64,000 nucleotides of DNA from Streptomyces adelaidensis (GTDB lineage Bacteria; Actinomycetota; Actinomycetes; Streptomycetales; Streptomycetaceae): the NCBI RefSeq assembly GCF_016598475.1, contig NZ_JAEMUX010000044.1, positions 1-64,000 of the forward strand, written 5' to 3'. Numbering within the stretch: the stretch's first letter is position 1; each line of letters begins with the position of its first letter. A model generated the notes under the pieces. It did not search any database and had not been told where the DNA came from. It saw only the letters and a list, made by a program, of their open reading frames with translations. A program made the position numbers and the translations under genes. Positions 52,012 through 60,634 of this stretch are shown here, piece after piece.

Positions 52012-54099
52012 TCACCCCCGCCCCGAAACCACGAACTCGCACCACACGCACTTCCCCCCACCCCGCGCCTCCACTCCCCACACGTCCGTCAGGCGGTCGA
52101 CGAGGAGCAATCCCCGCCCCGACACGCCGGACTCCCCCGCCTCCCGGCGTCGGGGCAGCGCGCTGGAGGAGTCCTCGACCTCGACCCGTAGCCGACAGTC
52201 GGTCCCGGCGAGGGCGCGCAGGGTGACGATGGCGGAGCCCTCCGTGTGCATGAGGGCGTTGGTGATCAGTTCGTCGGCGACGAGTTCGATCTCGTCGGCC
52301 CGGTCGCGCGCGCCCCACGTACGGACGGCGGCCCCGATCATGTGCCGGGCCTCGGTGAGCGCCTCGGGGTCGCCGGCCCCGACATGCTGCTGGAGGCGCC
52401 CGCCGGGCTGCTCGGCGCTCTCGCTGCGGCGGCGCAGCAGGAGCAGAGCGACATCGTCGTCGCCGCCACGTTCCTCGGCCACGTCGATGAGCCGGTCGGC
52501 GAGGTCGTCGACGTCGTCCGGCCCGGTGGCTATCAGTGCCTTCAGGGTCCGCATGCCGTCGTCGAGGTCGGCGCCGGGCTGCTCGATGAGGCCGTCGGTG
52601 CACAGCAGCAGCGTCTGCCCGGGGTCCATTTCGATGGCGGTCACCGGGTACTCCAGGCCGCCGAACTCGGCGGACAGCCCGAGCGGCAGTCCGCCGTCCA
52701 CGGTCACCCGGTGACAGGTGCCGTCGACGTGCCGCATCAGCGGGTCTATGTGCCCGGCCCGGACCACCTGGACCACGCCGGTGGCCAGGTCGGCCTCCGC
52801 GTAGAGGCAGGTCGCGAAGCGGTCGGTGTCGAGTTCGTCGAGGAAGACGGAGGCGCGGGCCATGACGGTGGCCGGGGTGTGACCCTCGGTGGCGTAGGCC
52901 TTCAGGACGATGCGGAGCTGGCCCATGACGGCGGCCGCGTGCGTGTCGTGGCCCTGGACGTCACCGATGACCGCGCCGACCCGGCCGCCAGGCAGTGGTA
53001 TGAGGTCGTACCAGTCGCCGCCGATGTCCCGGCCGAGCGAGCCGCCGATCGACGCGGCCCGGTAGCGGACGGCGATGTCGGCGTCCGGAACACTGGGGAT
53101 GGACCGGGGCAGCATGGCCTGCTGGAGGCCCTCGGCGAGGTCCTTCTCCTGCTCGTAGAACATGGCCCGCTGCAGGCTCTGCGCGATGCTGCTGCCCAGC
53201 GCGACGAGCACGTCGCGCTCCTCCCGGCTGAAGCCGCGCCGGTCGTTGTAGAGCAGCCCCATCGCGCCGATGGGCCGCGCCTGCACGATCAGCGGCAGAT
53301 ACGCGGCCGAGGTGATCTTGAGGTCGGTGATGTGCGGCCACAGCAGCGGATACGACTCGGCGAACTCCTCCGGCGACTCGATGAAGTGCGGTACGAGGTG
53401 CCGTACGACCTCGTTCATCGGGTACTTCACGTCGAGGCGGGTGACCCGGGTGCCGGGCACATAGCTGTCCTGGGGGCCGGCGGCGACCATCCGGACGCGC
53501 CCGGCCTCCACCAGGCCCATGACCAGACTGGTGGCGCCGAGGTGGGTGAGGCCGTCGGTGTCCTCCAGGACGTCGATGACGTCCTGGACGCTACGGGCGT
53601 GGGCCAGGGCGGCTGTGATGACCTGCACGACGTTGGTCTGCCGGCGGCGGGCCTCGTCGTCCGCGGCCTGGTCGGTGCGGGCCCGTATCTCCCGCAGCTC
53701 GCTGGTGGCGTCGCGGACGATGCCGATGACGCGGTACGGGCGGCCCGTCGCGTCGCGGCGGATGTAGCCCTGCGTGTGGGTCCAGCGCAGGGTGCCATCG
53801 CGCAGCCGGATGCGGAAGTAGGCGCCGTAGTTCTCGCTGCCGTCCTTGAGTGCCTTCGAGACCAGGGTGTCGAGTCTGCGGCCCTCCATCGGGGGTACCC
53901 GCAGGGACAGCGACTCCGGTTTGCCGTCGTATTCGTCCGGGCGTACGTCGAAGATCTCGTGGGCCGTGGCGTCCATGTGGAACGCACCGGCGTCGAGATC
54001 CCAGTCGAAGGTGCCCATGAGATTGAGCGCCAGGACCGGGTCCGGGTGGGCGAGCCAGTCGTCCGGGACTTCCGAGTCGCTCGATCCCCGATCAACCAT
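52012..54099 (-). CDS. PAS-GAF-SpoIIE phosphatase-HATPase regulatory protein
   Basis: 695 residues: PAS with PAC (about 20-135), GAF (150-310), a PP2C/SpoIIE-type Ser/Thr phosphatase (320-540; GRDIGGDWYDLIPLPGG, VIGDVQGHDTHAA, TDGLIEQ, GGDDDVALLLLRR) and an anti-sigma-like HATPase (560-695; ELVADELITNALMHT, GRGLLLVDRLTD). Such proteins may act both as phosphatase on an anti-anti-sigma factor and as kinase. No anti-sigma antagonist is nearby. Start ATG 54099; divergent from the LMF1-like gene. Confidence 0.92.
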   Translation of the reverse strand: MVDRGSSDSEVPDDWLAHPDPVLALNLMGTFDWDLDAGAFHMDATAHEIFDVRPDEYDGKPESLSLRVPPMEGRRLDTLVSKALKDGSENYGAYFRIRLRDGTLRWTHTQGYIRRDATGRPYRVIGIVRDATSELREIRARTDQAADDEARRRQTNVVQVITAALAHARSVQDVIDVLEDTDGLTHLGATSLVMGLVEAGRVRMVAAGPQDSYVPGTRVTRLDVKYPMNEVVRHLVPHFIESPEEFAESYPLLWPHITDLKITSAAYLPLIVQARPIGAMGLLYNDRRGFSREERDVLVALGSSIAQSLQRAMFYEQEKDLAEGLQQAMLPRSIPSVPDADIAVRYRAASIGGSLGRDIGGDWYDLIPLPGGRVGAVIGDVQGHDTHAAAVMGQLRIVLKAYATEGHTPATVMARASVFLDELDTDRFATCLYAEADLATGVVQVVRAGHIDPLMRHVDGTCHRVTVDGGLPLGLSAEFGGLEYPVTAIEMDPGQTLLLCTDGLIEQPGADLDDGMRTLKALIATGPDDVDDLADRLIDVAEERGGDDDVALLLLRRRSESAEQPGGRLQQHVGAGDPEALTEARHMIGAAVRTWGARDRADEIELVADELITNALMHTEGSAIVTLRALAGTDCRLRVEVEDSSSALPRRREAGESGVSGRGLLLVDRLTDVWGVEARGGGKCVWCEFVVSGRG

Positions 54100-54179
54100 G
54101 GGGCAACTTTGACAGCATTTGCCCGATTATTCGAGTGGAGGGGCCCTATCCCGGCCCGCGATCCAGGAGCGCGAGAGCC

Positions 54180-55604
54180 ATGGAGTGGTTCACCACACCC
54201 GACGGCTGGCTCAGCCGTCTGCTGTTCCAGCGGTCGCTGGCAGCGATCTATCTGGTCGCCTTTCTGGGGGCGGCCCTGCAGTTCCGTGCGCTGATCGGTG
54301 AGCGCGGCATGCTCCCGGTGCCCCGCTTCGTCGAGCGGGTGCCCTTCCGGCACGCCCCGAGCGTCTTCCACCGCCACTACTCGGACCGTTTTTTCGCGAC
54401 GTGGGCCTGGGCGGGCTGTGCGGTGTCGGCGGCGCTCGTCGCGGGGCTGGACTCGCTCCTGCCGCTCTGGGCCGGTATGGCGCTGTGGCTCGTGCCGTGG
54501 GCGATGTACCTGTCGATCGTGAACGTCGGCCAGACCTGGTACTCGTTCGGCTGGGAGTCACTGCTCCTCGAGGTCGGCTTCCTCGCGGTGTTCCTGGGCA
54601 ACGACGAGGTGGCGCCACCGATCGTGGTGCTGTTCCTGCTGCGCTGGGTGCTGTTCCGGGTCGAGTTCGGCGCCGGACTGATCAAGATGCGTGGCGACCC
54701 GTGCTGGCGGAAGCTGACCTGCCTCGACCACCACCACGAGACCCAGCCGATGCCGGGCCCGCTCAGCTGGTTCTTCCACCACCTCCCCAAGCCGTTCCAC
54801 CGCGTCGAGGTGGCCGCCAATCACGTCACCCAGCTCGTGGTCCCCTTCCTCCTCTTCACCCCGCAGCCGATCGCCACGGCCGCCGCCTCGCTGATGATCC
54901 TGACCCAGCTGTGGCTGATCCTGTCGGGCAACTTCGCCTGGCTGAACTGGATCACGATCGTGCTGGCCCTGTCCGCGGTCGACTTCGGGACCACCGCCCC
55001 GGACACCCGCGACGCACCCCTCTGGTACACGGTCGTCGTCCTCGCCGTCGCCGCGCTGGTCCTCTGGCTCAGCTACCATCCGGTCCGCAATCTGCTCTCC
55101 CGCCGCCAGGTCATGAACCGCTCCTTCGACCCGCTCCACCTGGTCAACACCTATGGGGCCTTCGGCAGCGTCAGCAGGGTGCGGTACGAGGTGGTCGTCG
55201 AGGGGACGGCGGACGACACGCCGCGCGAGGACTCCCCCTGGCTGGAGTACGAGTTCAAGGGCAAGCCCGGTGATCCACGCCGCTGGCCGCGCCAGTTCGC
55301 CCCGTACCATCTGCGGCTCGACTGGCTGATGTGGTTCGCGGCGCTGTCCCCCGCGTACGCCGGTTCCTGGTTCGGCGCCATGGCGGAACGGCTCCTGGAG
55401 AACGACCGCGACACCCTCCGGCTGCTCCGCCGCTCCCCCTTCCCTGCCGACGCGCCACCCCGCTTCGTCCGCGCCCGCCTCTTCCGCTACCGCTACACGG
55501 GTTGGCGGGAACTGCGGAAGACGGGGGCGTGCTGGGAGCGGACGTACGTACGGGAGTTCATGCCGCCGACACGGCTGGCCATGTCTCCCGCACGGAAGCG
55601 GTAG
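54180..55604 (+). CDS. Lipase maturation factor (LMF1)-like membrane protein
   Basis: 474 residues, multi-pass membrane protein matching the LMF1 family (SFGWESLLLEVGFLAVFLGN, FGAGLIKMRGDPCWR, LDHHHETQPMPGPLSWFFH, then WLEYEFKGKPGD and PYHLRLDWLMWF). In animals LMF1 helps lipases fold in the ER; the bacterial role is unknown. All the conserved segments I recognise are kept. ATG 54180 has GCGAGAG upstream. It stands alone. Confidence 0.88.
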   Translation: MEWFTTPDGWLSRLLFQRSLAAIYLVAFLGAALQFRALIGERGMLPVPRFVERVPFRHAPSVFHRHYSDRFFATWAWAGCAVSAALVAGLDSLLPLWAGMALWLVPWAMYLSIVNVGQTWYSFGWESLLLEVGFLAVFLGNDEVAPPIVVLFLLRWVLFRVEFGAGLIKMRGDPCWRKLTCLDHHHETQPMPGPLSWFFHHLPKPFHRVEVAANHVTQLVVPFLLFTPQPIATAAASLMILTQLWLILSGNFAWLNWITIVLALSAVDFGTTAPDTRDAPLWYTVVVLAVAALVLWLSYHPVRNLLSRRQVMNRSFDPLHLVNTYGAFGSVSRVRYEVVVEGTADDTPREDSPWLEYEFKGKPGDPRRWPRQFAPYHLRLDWLMWFAALSPAYAGSWFGAMAERLLENDRDTLRLLRRSPFPADAPPRFVRARLFRYRYTGWRELRKTGACWERTYVREFMPPTRLAMSPARKR

Positions 55605-55766
55605 CGGGCGTTCTCGTGCCGTCCGTGGGCCGGGCTTCTTCCCCGCGGCCTCTCGACGCGGGGCCGTCCCGCAGGGCACAGTGCTCCTCGTACTCGGTCG
55701 TTACTCATGGGTACGCACCCCCGTCGCGTACGACACCGACGCGCACGACACCGCCAGGGAGCGCCC

Positions 55767-57116
55767 GTGACCAGCTGGGTCGGCCGGACCGCCGCCGAGA
55801 TAGCCGCCGCCGTACAGGAGAAGCGGGTCACGCCGCGGGAGGTGGTGGCGGAGCATCTGGCGCGGATCGCGGCGCTGGACGGGCGGGTCGGGGCGTTCCG
55901 CAGGGTGCGGGCGGAGGCCGCCCTGGCGGAGGCCGACGAGGTGGCCGCGCGGGCCGACCTCGCGGAACTCCCGCTGGCGGGCGTGCCGGTGGCCGTCAAG
56001 GACAACCTCGCCGTACGGGGCGAGTCGACCCGCAACGGGTCGGCCGCGACCCCGGACACGGCGGCCGACGACGACCATGTGACGGTGGCCAGGCTGCGGG
56101 CGGCGGGCGCGGTGGTCGCGGGGCTCACCAACGTGCCCGAGCTGTGTGTCTTCGGCACCACGGACGGGGTGCACGGCACCGCCCGCAATCCGTGGGACAC
56201 CTCGCGCACGACCGGCGGTTCGTCGGGCGGCAGCGCGGCCGCGGTCGCCGCCGGGCTGGTGCCGCTGGCCCTCGGCAACGACGGGATGGGCTCGCTTCGC
56301 ATACCGGCCGCCAACTGCGGTCTGGTCGGCCTCAAGCCGGGCTTCGGGGTCGTCCCGGCGGACATCGGGCACGGCGACTGGTTCGGCATGTCCGAGAACG
56401 GCCCGCTCGCGACGACCGTCGAGGACGCCCTGCTGATGTTCCGGGTACTGGCGGGCACCGAGACCGGACAGCCGGCCGCGACCGCCCCGAGCACCCCAAG
56501 CATCGCCCTCTCCGTACGCAGCCCCTTGCTCGGCGTGACCGTCACCCGCCCGTACGCCGATGCCGCGCGCCGGGCCGCCGAACTGCTGGCCGGGGCGGGC
56601 CACCGGGTCCGGCCCGCCGATCCGCCGTACCCCCTCTGGCTGGGCACGACGTCGCTGGCGCACTGGACGGCGGGGACGGCGGTGGACGCCGAGGGCCTCG
56701 ATCCGCAGCTGCTCACCCGGCGCACCCGGGTGCACGCGGCCGTGGGGCGCCGCTTTGTGAAAGGGGTCCGCGAGGGCGACCGCCGGGAGCGGTTGCGCCG
56801 TCGCCTGGAGCCGTTCTTCGCCGAGCACGACGTGCTGCTCACCCCGGCGCTCGCCCGGCGCGGGCCCGCCGCCGCGAACTGGCACGAGCGGGGCTGGCTG
56901 CGCAATCTGCTGGTGAACACCAACTACTCGCCGCTGACCCCGCCGTGGAACCTCACCGGCTGGCCGGCCATGTCGGTGCCGTTCGGCACGCTCGCGTCGG
57001 GCGCGCCCTGCTCGGTGCAGTTGGTCGGCCGCCCGGGTTCCGAGCTCGAACTCCTGGCGGTGGCGGGCCGGTTGGAGGAGCTGCACCCGTGGCGGCGGAC
57101 GGCACCGATCGACTGA
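55767..57116 (+). CDS. Amidase signature family enzyme
   Basis: 449 residues from GTG 55767. The Ser-cisSer-Lys triad is seen in VAVKDN (Lys about residue 76), TGGSSGGSAAAVAAG (cis-Ser about 153) and NDGMGSLRIPAANC (nucleophile Ser about 177). Most family members have GTDGGGSIR; GNDGMGSLR is slightly unusual but keeps the Ser. It hydrolyses a carbon-nitrogen amide bond; lack of gatC/gatB and the short C-terminus exclude the tRNA amidotransferase. Substrate unknown. Confidence 0.9.
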   Translation: MTSWVGRTAAEIAAAVQEKRVTPREVVAEHLARIAALDGRVGAFRRVRAEAALAEADEVAARADLAELPLAGVPVAVKDNLAVRGESTRNGSAATPDTAADDDHVTVARLRAAGAVVAGLTNVPELCVFGTTDGVHGTARNPWDTSRTTGGSSGGSAAAVAAGLVPLALGNDGMGSLRIPAANCGLVGLKPGFGVVPADIGHGDWFGMSENGPLATTVEDALLMFRVLAGTETGQPAATAPSTPSIALSVRSPLLGVTVTRPYADAARRAAELLAGAGHRVRPADPPYPLWLGTTSLAHWTAGTAVDAEGLDPQLLTRRTRVHAAVGRRFVKGVREGDRRERLRRRLEPFFAEHDVLLTPALARRGPAAANWHERGWLRNLLVNTNYSPLTPPWNLTGWPAMSVPFGTLASGAPCSVQLVGRPGSELELLAVAGRLEELHPWRRTAPID

Positions 57117-57122
57117 CGGCCT

Positions 57123-57605
57123 CTACAGCGCCTTGTACATGATGTGCAGCCCGACCCGGCCGTCCTTCGGGTGGTCGAAGGCGTCCGGGACGGTGCCGAG
57201 GATCGTGAAGCCGAGGGAGGTCCAGAGGCGTACGGCGGGGTTGGTCTCGACGACGGCGTTGAACACCATGCCCCGGTAGCCGTGGGCCTCGGCGGCGGCG
57301 AGGACGTGTTCGGCGAGGGCCCGGCCGATGCCGCGGCCGCCGTGGTCCGGGTCGACCATGAAGCCCGCGTTGGCGATGCGGGCGGCGGGGCCCCCGTAGT
57401 TGGGGGTGAGGTAGGCGGAGCCGACGATGGCTCCCGTGTCGTCCTCGGCGACGTACACACGTTTGGCGGGGGCCGTCCACAGAGCACGGGCAGCTTCCTC
57501 GGAGGTGCCCGGGTCCCAGGTGTAGGTGTCGCCGGCGGCGACGACGCGGTGCCAGAACGGCCAGATCCCGGGCCAGTCCTCGGCGGTGGCTTCTCTGATC
57601 TGCAT
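57123..57605 (-). CDS. GNAT family N-acetyltransferase
   Basis: 160 residues, one GNAT domain with the acetyl-CoA loop VDPDHGGRGIGRALAEHVL and the C-terminal NPAVRLWTSLGFTILG. The opening MQIREATAEDWPGI is canonical, so ATG 57605 is secure, yet there is no Shine-Dalgarno sequence, and the start lies in the 3' arm of a perfect 12-bp hairpin. Resembles the L-amino-acid/phosphinothricin acetyltransferase branch. It lies 52 bp downstream of a 57-aa gene in the same direction. Confidence 0.88.
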   Translation of the reverse strand: MQIREATAEDWPGIWPFWHRVVAAGDTYTWDPGTSEEAARALWTAPAKRVYVAEDDTGAIVGSAYLTPNYGGPAARIANAGFMVDPDHGGRGIGRALAEHVLAAAEAHGYRGMVFNAVVETNPAVRLWTSLGFTILGTVPDAFDHPKDGRVGLHIMYKAL

Positions 57606-57631
57606 GGGCGTGAGTCTGGCACGCCCATGCA
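57601..57631 (-). promoter_or_regulatory. Hairpin covering the GNAT start codon
   Basis: Arms TGCATGGGCGTG and its exact complement, 12 bp with a 7-nt loop. In the minus-strand RNA the GNAT ATG lies in the second arm. It may be the terminator of the small upstream gene or a translational block. Confidence 0.6.
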
Positions 57632-57657
57632 GACGGCGATCGCGAGAGTCCTGCCGG

Positions 57658-57831
57658 TCAGTCCACGCTGGGCAGGATGTGGGGCTCGGCGAGGTCGTCC
57701 TCGTAGCCCGCCAGTCGGATGGGAGCGGACCTGGCCCACACCTCCAGGCTGCCGAGCTCCTTCTTCGACCGGCCGCCGCCCTCGGTGCGTTCCTTGGGGG
57801 GCTGGTCGCGATTCGTCTTCTCTGGTGTCAC
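57658..57831 (-). CDS. Small protein of 57 residues, unknown function
   Basis: GTG 57831 with AAGGAG 6 bp upstream, an ideal ribosome site, and strongly host-like codon use. The product begins MTPEKTNRDQPPKERTEGG, has a Lys/Arg-rich middle, then SLEVWARSAPIRLAGYEDD and ends LAEPHILPSVD. It has no signal peptide, membrane helix or known domain. A charged leader followed by a compact, conserved-looking tail resembles a peptide precursor, but no modifying enzyme is adjacent, so a small regulatory protein is as likely. A long 5' region (57832-58050) precedes it. Confidence 0.72.
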   Translation of the reverse strand: MTPEKTNRDQPPKERTEGGGRSKKELGSLEVWARSAPIRLAGYEDDLAEPHILPSVD

Positions 57832-58047
57832 CGCGCACTCCTTATGTGTCGGTCACCCTCGGGACGTCGGCCCAGCCTGCCGCTGCGCGCCTGACGTCCG
57901 CTCGGGTCTGAGTCGATGTCAGTTCGGACGCGGTGGCGCCTATTGCCTGGTGCGAGAGCAGGCCGTGGTGACCGGCTTGTCCCGGGACGGACCGTGGGTG
58001 TGGGTGGGACCCATATAAGGCTGTCCGTCCGGTACAGAGTAACCAAA

Positions 58048-58141
58048 TGAGCGGGCGCCCGCTCGATGGGGCTGAAAACAAGAGGTAACTGTCTTGAGTC
58101 GTTCTGTATCCAGCACGCCTTGCCGTAAGGCTATTTAGCCT
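58048..58141 (+). promoter_or_regulatory. AT-richer leader with mutually exclusive hairpins upstream of the HD-domain gene
   Basis: The 504-bp gap 57832-58335 is partly much lower in GC than its surroundings. It has the palindrome GAGCGGGCGCCCGCTC (58049-58064), a 13-codon ORF (58048-58089, ending AACAAGAGGTAA), the hairpin GCCTT-N5-AAGGC (58117-58131) and the overlapping hairpin AGGCTA-TT-TAGCCT (58128-58141) followed by TATTT and TTTT. The last two cannot form together, as in an attenuator. Function is inferred only. Confidence 0.45.
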
Positions 58142-58335
58142 ATTTCGACGCTTTTCTCATCACTCGTTCGGCTTAATGCTCGAACCCCGCACCGGTCCTA
58201 CGACGGTCCGGCGACCCATCGGATCTCTGCCCTCGGCACGTAGTTCAGGTCCTGTTGGCCGAAGCGCAAGCCGACCATGATCTGCTCATGTGTCGCAACG
58301 GCATTTCTCGCGGGCGAACTCGGGAGGAACGACGC

Positions 58336-58866
58336 ATGGAACTGCGCAACGTCGCGGAGCTGATGGACCTGCTGCACGCCTGCCGGGGCGGCGGGCAGAC
58401 ACGGGAGCACCGCCGGGACGGTCCGGACCACCGGCCGGGCACCTGCGCCGATGCGCACGACCACGCGTTGCGGACCGCCGCGCTGCTACGCCGGGGGCGG
58501 CCCGCCGACAAGGAACTCCAGGTGGCGGGCCTGGTCCACGCCATAGGGCACTTCCTGCGGCCCGGCGACGACACGAGCCACGCGGACCTGGCCGGCGAAG
58601 CGGTACGGCCGCTGCTCGGCGAACGGGTCGCCCATCTCGTACGCCTGCACGTCCTCGGCCCGGACGACCTCGTACGGCTGCACGCGGGCGGCTGGGTGGA
58701 CGCCGGCCTCGTCGACGACGTGCTGACGCTGCGTCAGGCCGACGAGGCGGGCCGGTCCGCCGGGGTGGACGCGGGGGTCCTCGAGGACTGGCGCACGGTG
58801 CTGGAACTGGTGGCGGACCGGGCGGGCCGGGTGAGCGCGGGGCCTCACCACTTGCCGGGCGCGTAG
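58336..58866 (+). CDS. HD-domain protein (PhnZ/MIOX-like fold)
   Basis: 176 residues from ATG 58336 behind GGGAGGA. Helical HD pattern: HDHALRTAALLRRG, then LVHAIGHFLRPGD where the second motif is HA instead of HD, and ERVAHLVRLHVLG. The loss of the Asp that bridges the metals suggests altered or lost catalysis, or a mono-metal site. Related families are HD phosphohydrolases and the di-iron oxygenases for phosphonates. The end overlaps the convergent SDR gene by 22 bp. Confidence 0.75.
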   Translation: MELRNVAELMDLLHACRGGGQTREHRRDGPDHRPGTCADAHDHALRTAALLRRGRPADKELQVAGLVHAIGHFLRPGDDTSHADLAGEAVRPLLGERVAHLVRLHVLGPDDLVRLHAGGWVDAGLVDDVLTLRQADEAGRSAGVDAGVLEDWRTVLELVADRAGRVSAGPHHLPGA

Positions 58867-60338
58867 TCCTTCATGAAGACGCCGTACAGGTCCTCGCCGT
58901 GCTCGCCCCGGACGACGGGGTCGTAGACGCGGGCCGCGCCGTCGACGAGGTCGAGCGGGGCGTGGAAGCCGGCTTCGGCCAGGCGCAGCTTGTCGTAGTG
59001 CGGGCGCTCGTCCGTGATCCAGCCGGTGTCGACCGAGGTCATCAGGATGCCGTCGGTCTGGAACATCTCGTCGGCGCTGGTCCGCGTCACCATGTTCATG
59101 GCTGCCTTCGCGGCGTTGGTGTTCGGGTGGCCCGCGCCCTTGTATCCGCGGCTGAACACACCCTCCATCGCCGAGACGTTGACGACGTACGCGCGCTTGC
59201 TGCGGGCCCTGCGCGCGGCCTCCGCCATCGCCGGCCGCAACGTGCTGATCAGGATGAACGGCGCCGTGTAATTGCACAGCTGGGTCTCGAGCAGCTCCAC
59301 CGGGGAGATCTGCTCGATGGACTGCACCCAGGTGTTGGAGTCGACGACGTCGGGGACCAGTCCGCCCGCGTCGATGGCGGTGCCGTCGAGGTGCCGCGCC
59401 ACGCTGGCGTTGCCTGCGACCAGCGCCAGGTCGGCCACCTTCTGCGCGTCGAGGCCGGTCACCCCGGCGGGCAGCGCGGTCAGTGCGTCGACCGCGCCGG
59501 AGTTGAACGCGCCGATGACGTGGTGGGCGGGCAGCTCACCCGCCGGCAGCGGGGCGGACTCACCCTCGACGAGCGCGGCGTACGCGGAGGGCAGGCGGCG
59601 CACGGTCTGCGTCGCGTTGTTGATCAGGATGTCTAGCGCCCCCTGCTCGCCGACCTGCTCCGCCAGCGCCACGACCTGGGCGGGGTCGCGCAGGTCCGTG
59701 CCGACGACCTCCAGGCGGTGGATCCAGTCCGACGAGTCGTCCATGGCCTTGAAGCGGCGGATGGCGTCCTTGGGGAACCGCGTGGTGATGGTGGTGTGCG
59801 CGCCGTCGCGCAGCAGCCGCAGGGCGATGTACATGCCGATCTTGGCGCGGCCGCCGGTGAGCAGGGCGCGCTTGCCGGTGAGGTCGGCGCGGGCCTCGCG
59901 TCGGGTCCGGTTCTCGGCGGCGCACGCCTGGCAGAGCTGGTGGTAGAAGTAGTCGACCTCAACGTAGCGGGCCTTGCAGACGTAGCAGGAGCGCGGGCGC
60001 TGGAGTATCCCCGCGATCTGCCCCGCCTCCGTCACCGACGACGGCAGGATGCCCTCCGTCTCGTCGTCGATCCGCTGCGCGGAGCCGGTGGCCGTGGACT
60101 CCGTGACCGACTTGTCGTGCTCCGTCTTGGCGGCGCGGCGTTCCTGGCGGCGGCGCTGCTTCACGGTGCGGTAGACGCCGGCCGTGGCCCGGCGCACCGC
60201 GATCGCGTCCGGGTGGTCGACCTCCAGCTTGTCGAGCTCTTCCAGCACGCTGAGGCATACGGCGAGCCGGTCGGGGTCGATTCCGGGGCCGTACGCGACC
60301 TCGTCCGTGGTCGCGGGGCCGTCCTCTGTCACCGTCAT
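58845..60338 (-). CDS. SDR-type oxidoreductase with N-terminal CxxC-CxxC region
   Basis: 497 residues, about 230 longer than a plain SDR. The first ~95 residues are charged helix (QRRRQERRAAKTEHDKS), then CYVCKARYVEVDYFYHQLCQACAAE (Cys-x2-Cys, 17 residues, Cys-x2-Cys; given in parts) like a zinc knuckle, and the Rossmann domain from about 155 (ALLTGGRAKIGMYIALRLLRD, in part). The catalytic region is NVSAMEGVFSRGYKGAGHPNTNAAKAA, where the usual Tyr-x3-Lys is replaced by H-P-N-T-N-A-A-K, so the catalytic Tyr is not obvious. The role is unknown; DNA or protein binding by the zinc part is possible. Confidence 0.82.
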   Translation of the reverse strand: MTVTEDGPATTDEVAYGPGIDPDRLAVCLSVLEELDKLEVDHPDAIAVRRATAGVYRTVKQRRRQERRAAKTEHDKSVTESTATGSAQRIDDETEGILPSSVTEAGQIAGILQRPRSCYVCKARYVEVDYFYHQLCQACAAENRTRREARADLTGKRALLTGGRAKIGMYIALRLLRDGAHTTITTRFPKDAIRRFKAMDDSSDWIHRLEVVGTDLRDPAQVVALAEQVGEQGALDILINNATQTVRRLPSAYAALVEGESAPLPAGELPAHHVIGAFNSGAVDALTALPAGVTGLDAQKVADLALVAGNASVARHLDGTAIDAGGLVPDVVDSNTWVQSIEQISPVELLETQLCNYTAPFILISTLRPAMAEAARRARSKRAYVVNVSAMEGVFSRGYKGAGHPNTNAAKAAMNMVTRTSADEMFQTDGILMTSVDTGWITDERPHYDKLRLAEAGFHAPLDLVDGAARVYDPVVRGEHGEDLYGVFMKDYAPGKW

Positions 60339-60496
60339 CGCGTCGCCGTTCCATGATCACCTGCGGCGCTCCGGGCGCGCTCGCTTTCTCGAACGCGGAA
60401 TTCTACGGAGCGGCGGGCCAGGTCACCAAAAAAGGCTTTCCTCGCCCCCGCCGCCCCTACCCGCCCCATCCCCGGGGCTCCGCCCCGGACCCCGCT

Positions 60497-60625
60497 CCTC
60501 AAACGCCGGAGGGGCTGGATTTTCGCAGCCCGGGCCGGCATCTTCAGCCCGTCCGGCGTTTGAGGACGAGGCCGTTCAGGCCGACAGCTGGGGTCTGGGG
60601 GCGCAGCCCCCCAGCGAGGAAGCTC
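60497..60625. repeat. Dispersed GC repeat with 14-bp inverted arms
   Basis: CCTCAAACGCCGGA (60497-60510) and its exact complement (60552-60565), followed by gggtctgggggcgcagcccccc. The same run is at 48573-48636. It fills most of the 296-bp gap between the SDR and the WS/DGAT genes and probably ends transcription of the latter. Confidence 0.82.
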
Positions 60626-60634
60626 CGGAAACCG

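Noticed and set aside
58198..58300. Minus-strand frame ending ...LNYVPRAEIRWVAGPS, protein-like
   Set aside because: There is no start codon or ribosome site, and the region is the leader of the HD-domain gene; kept only as a remark.
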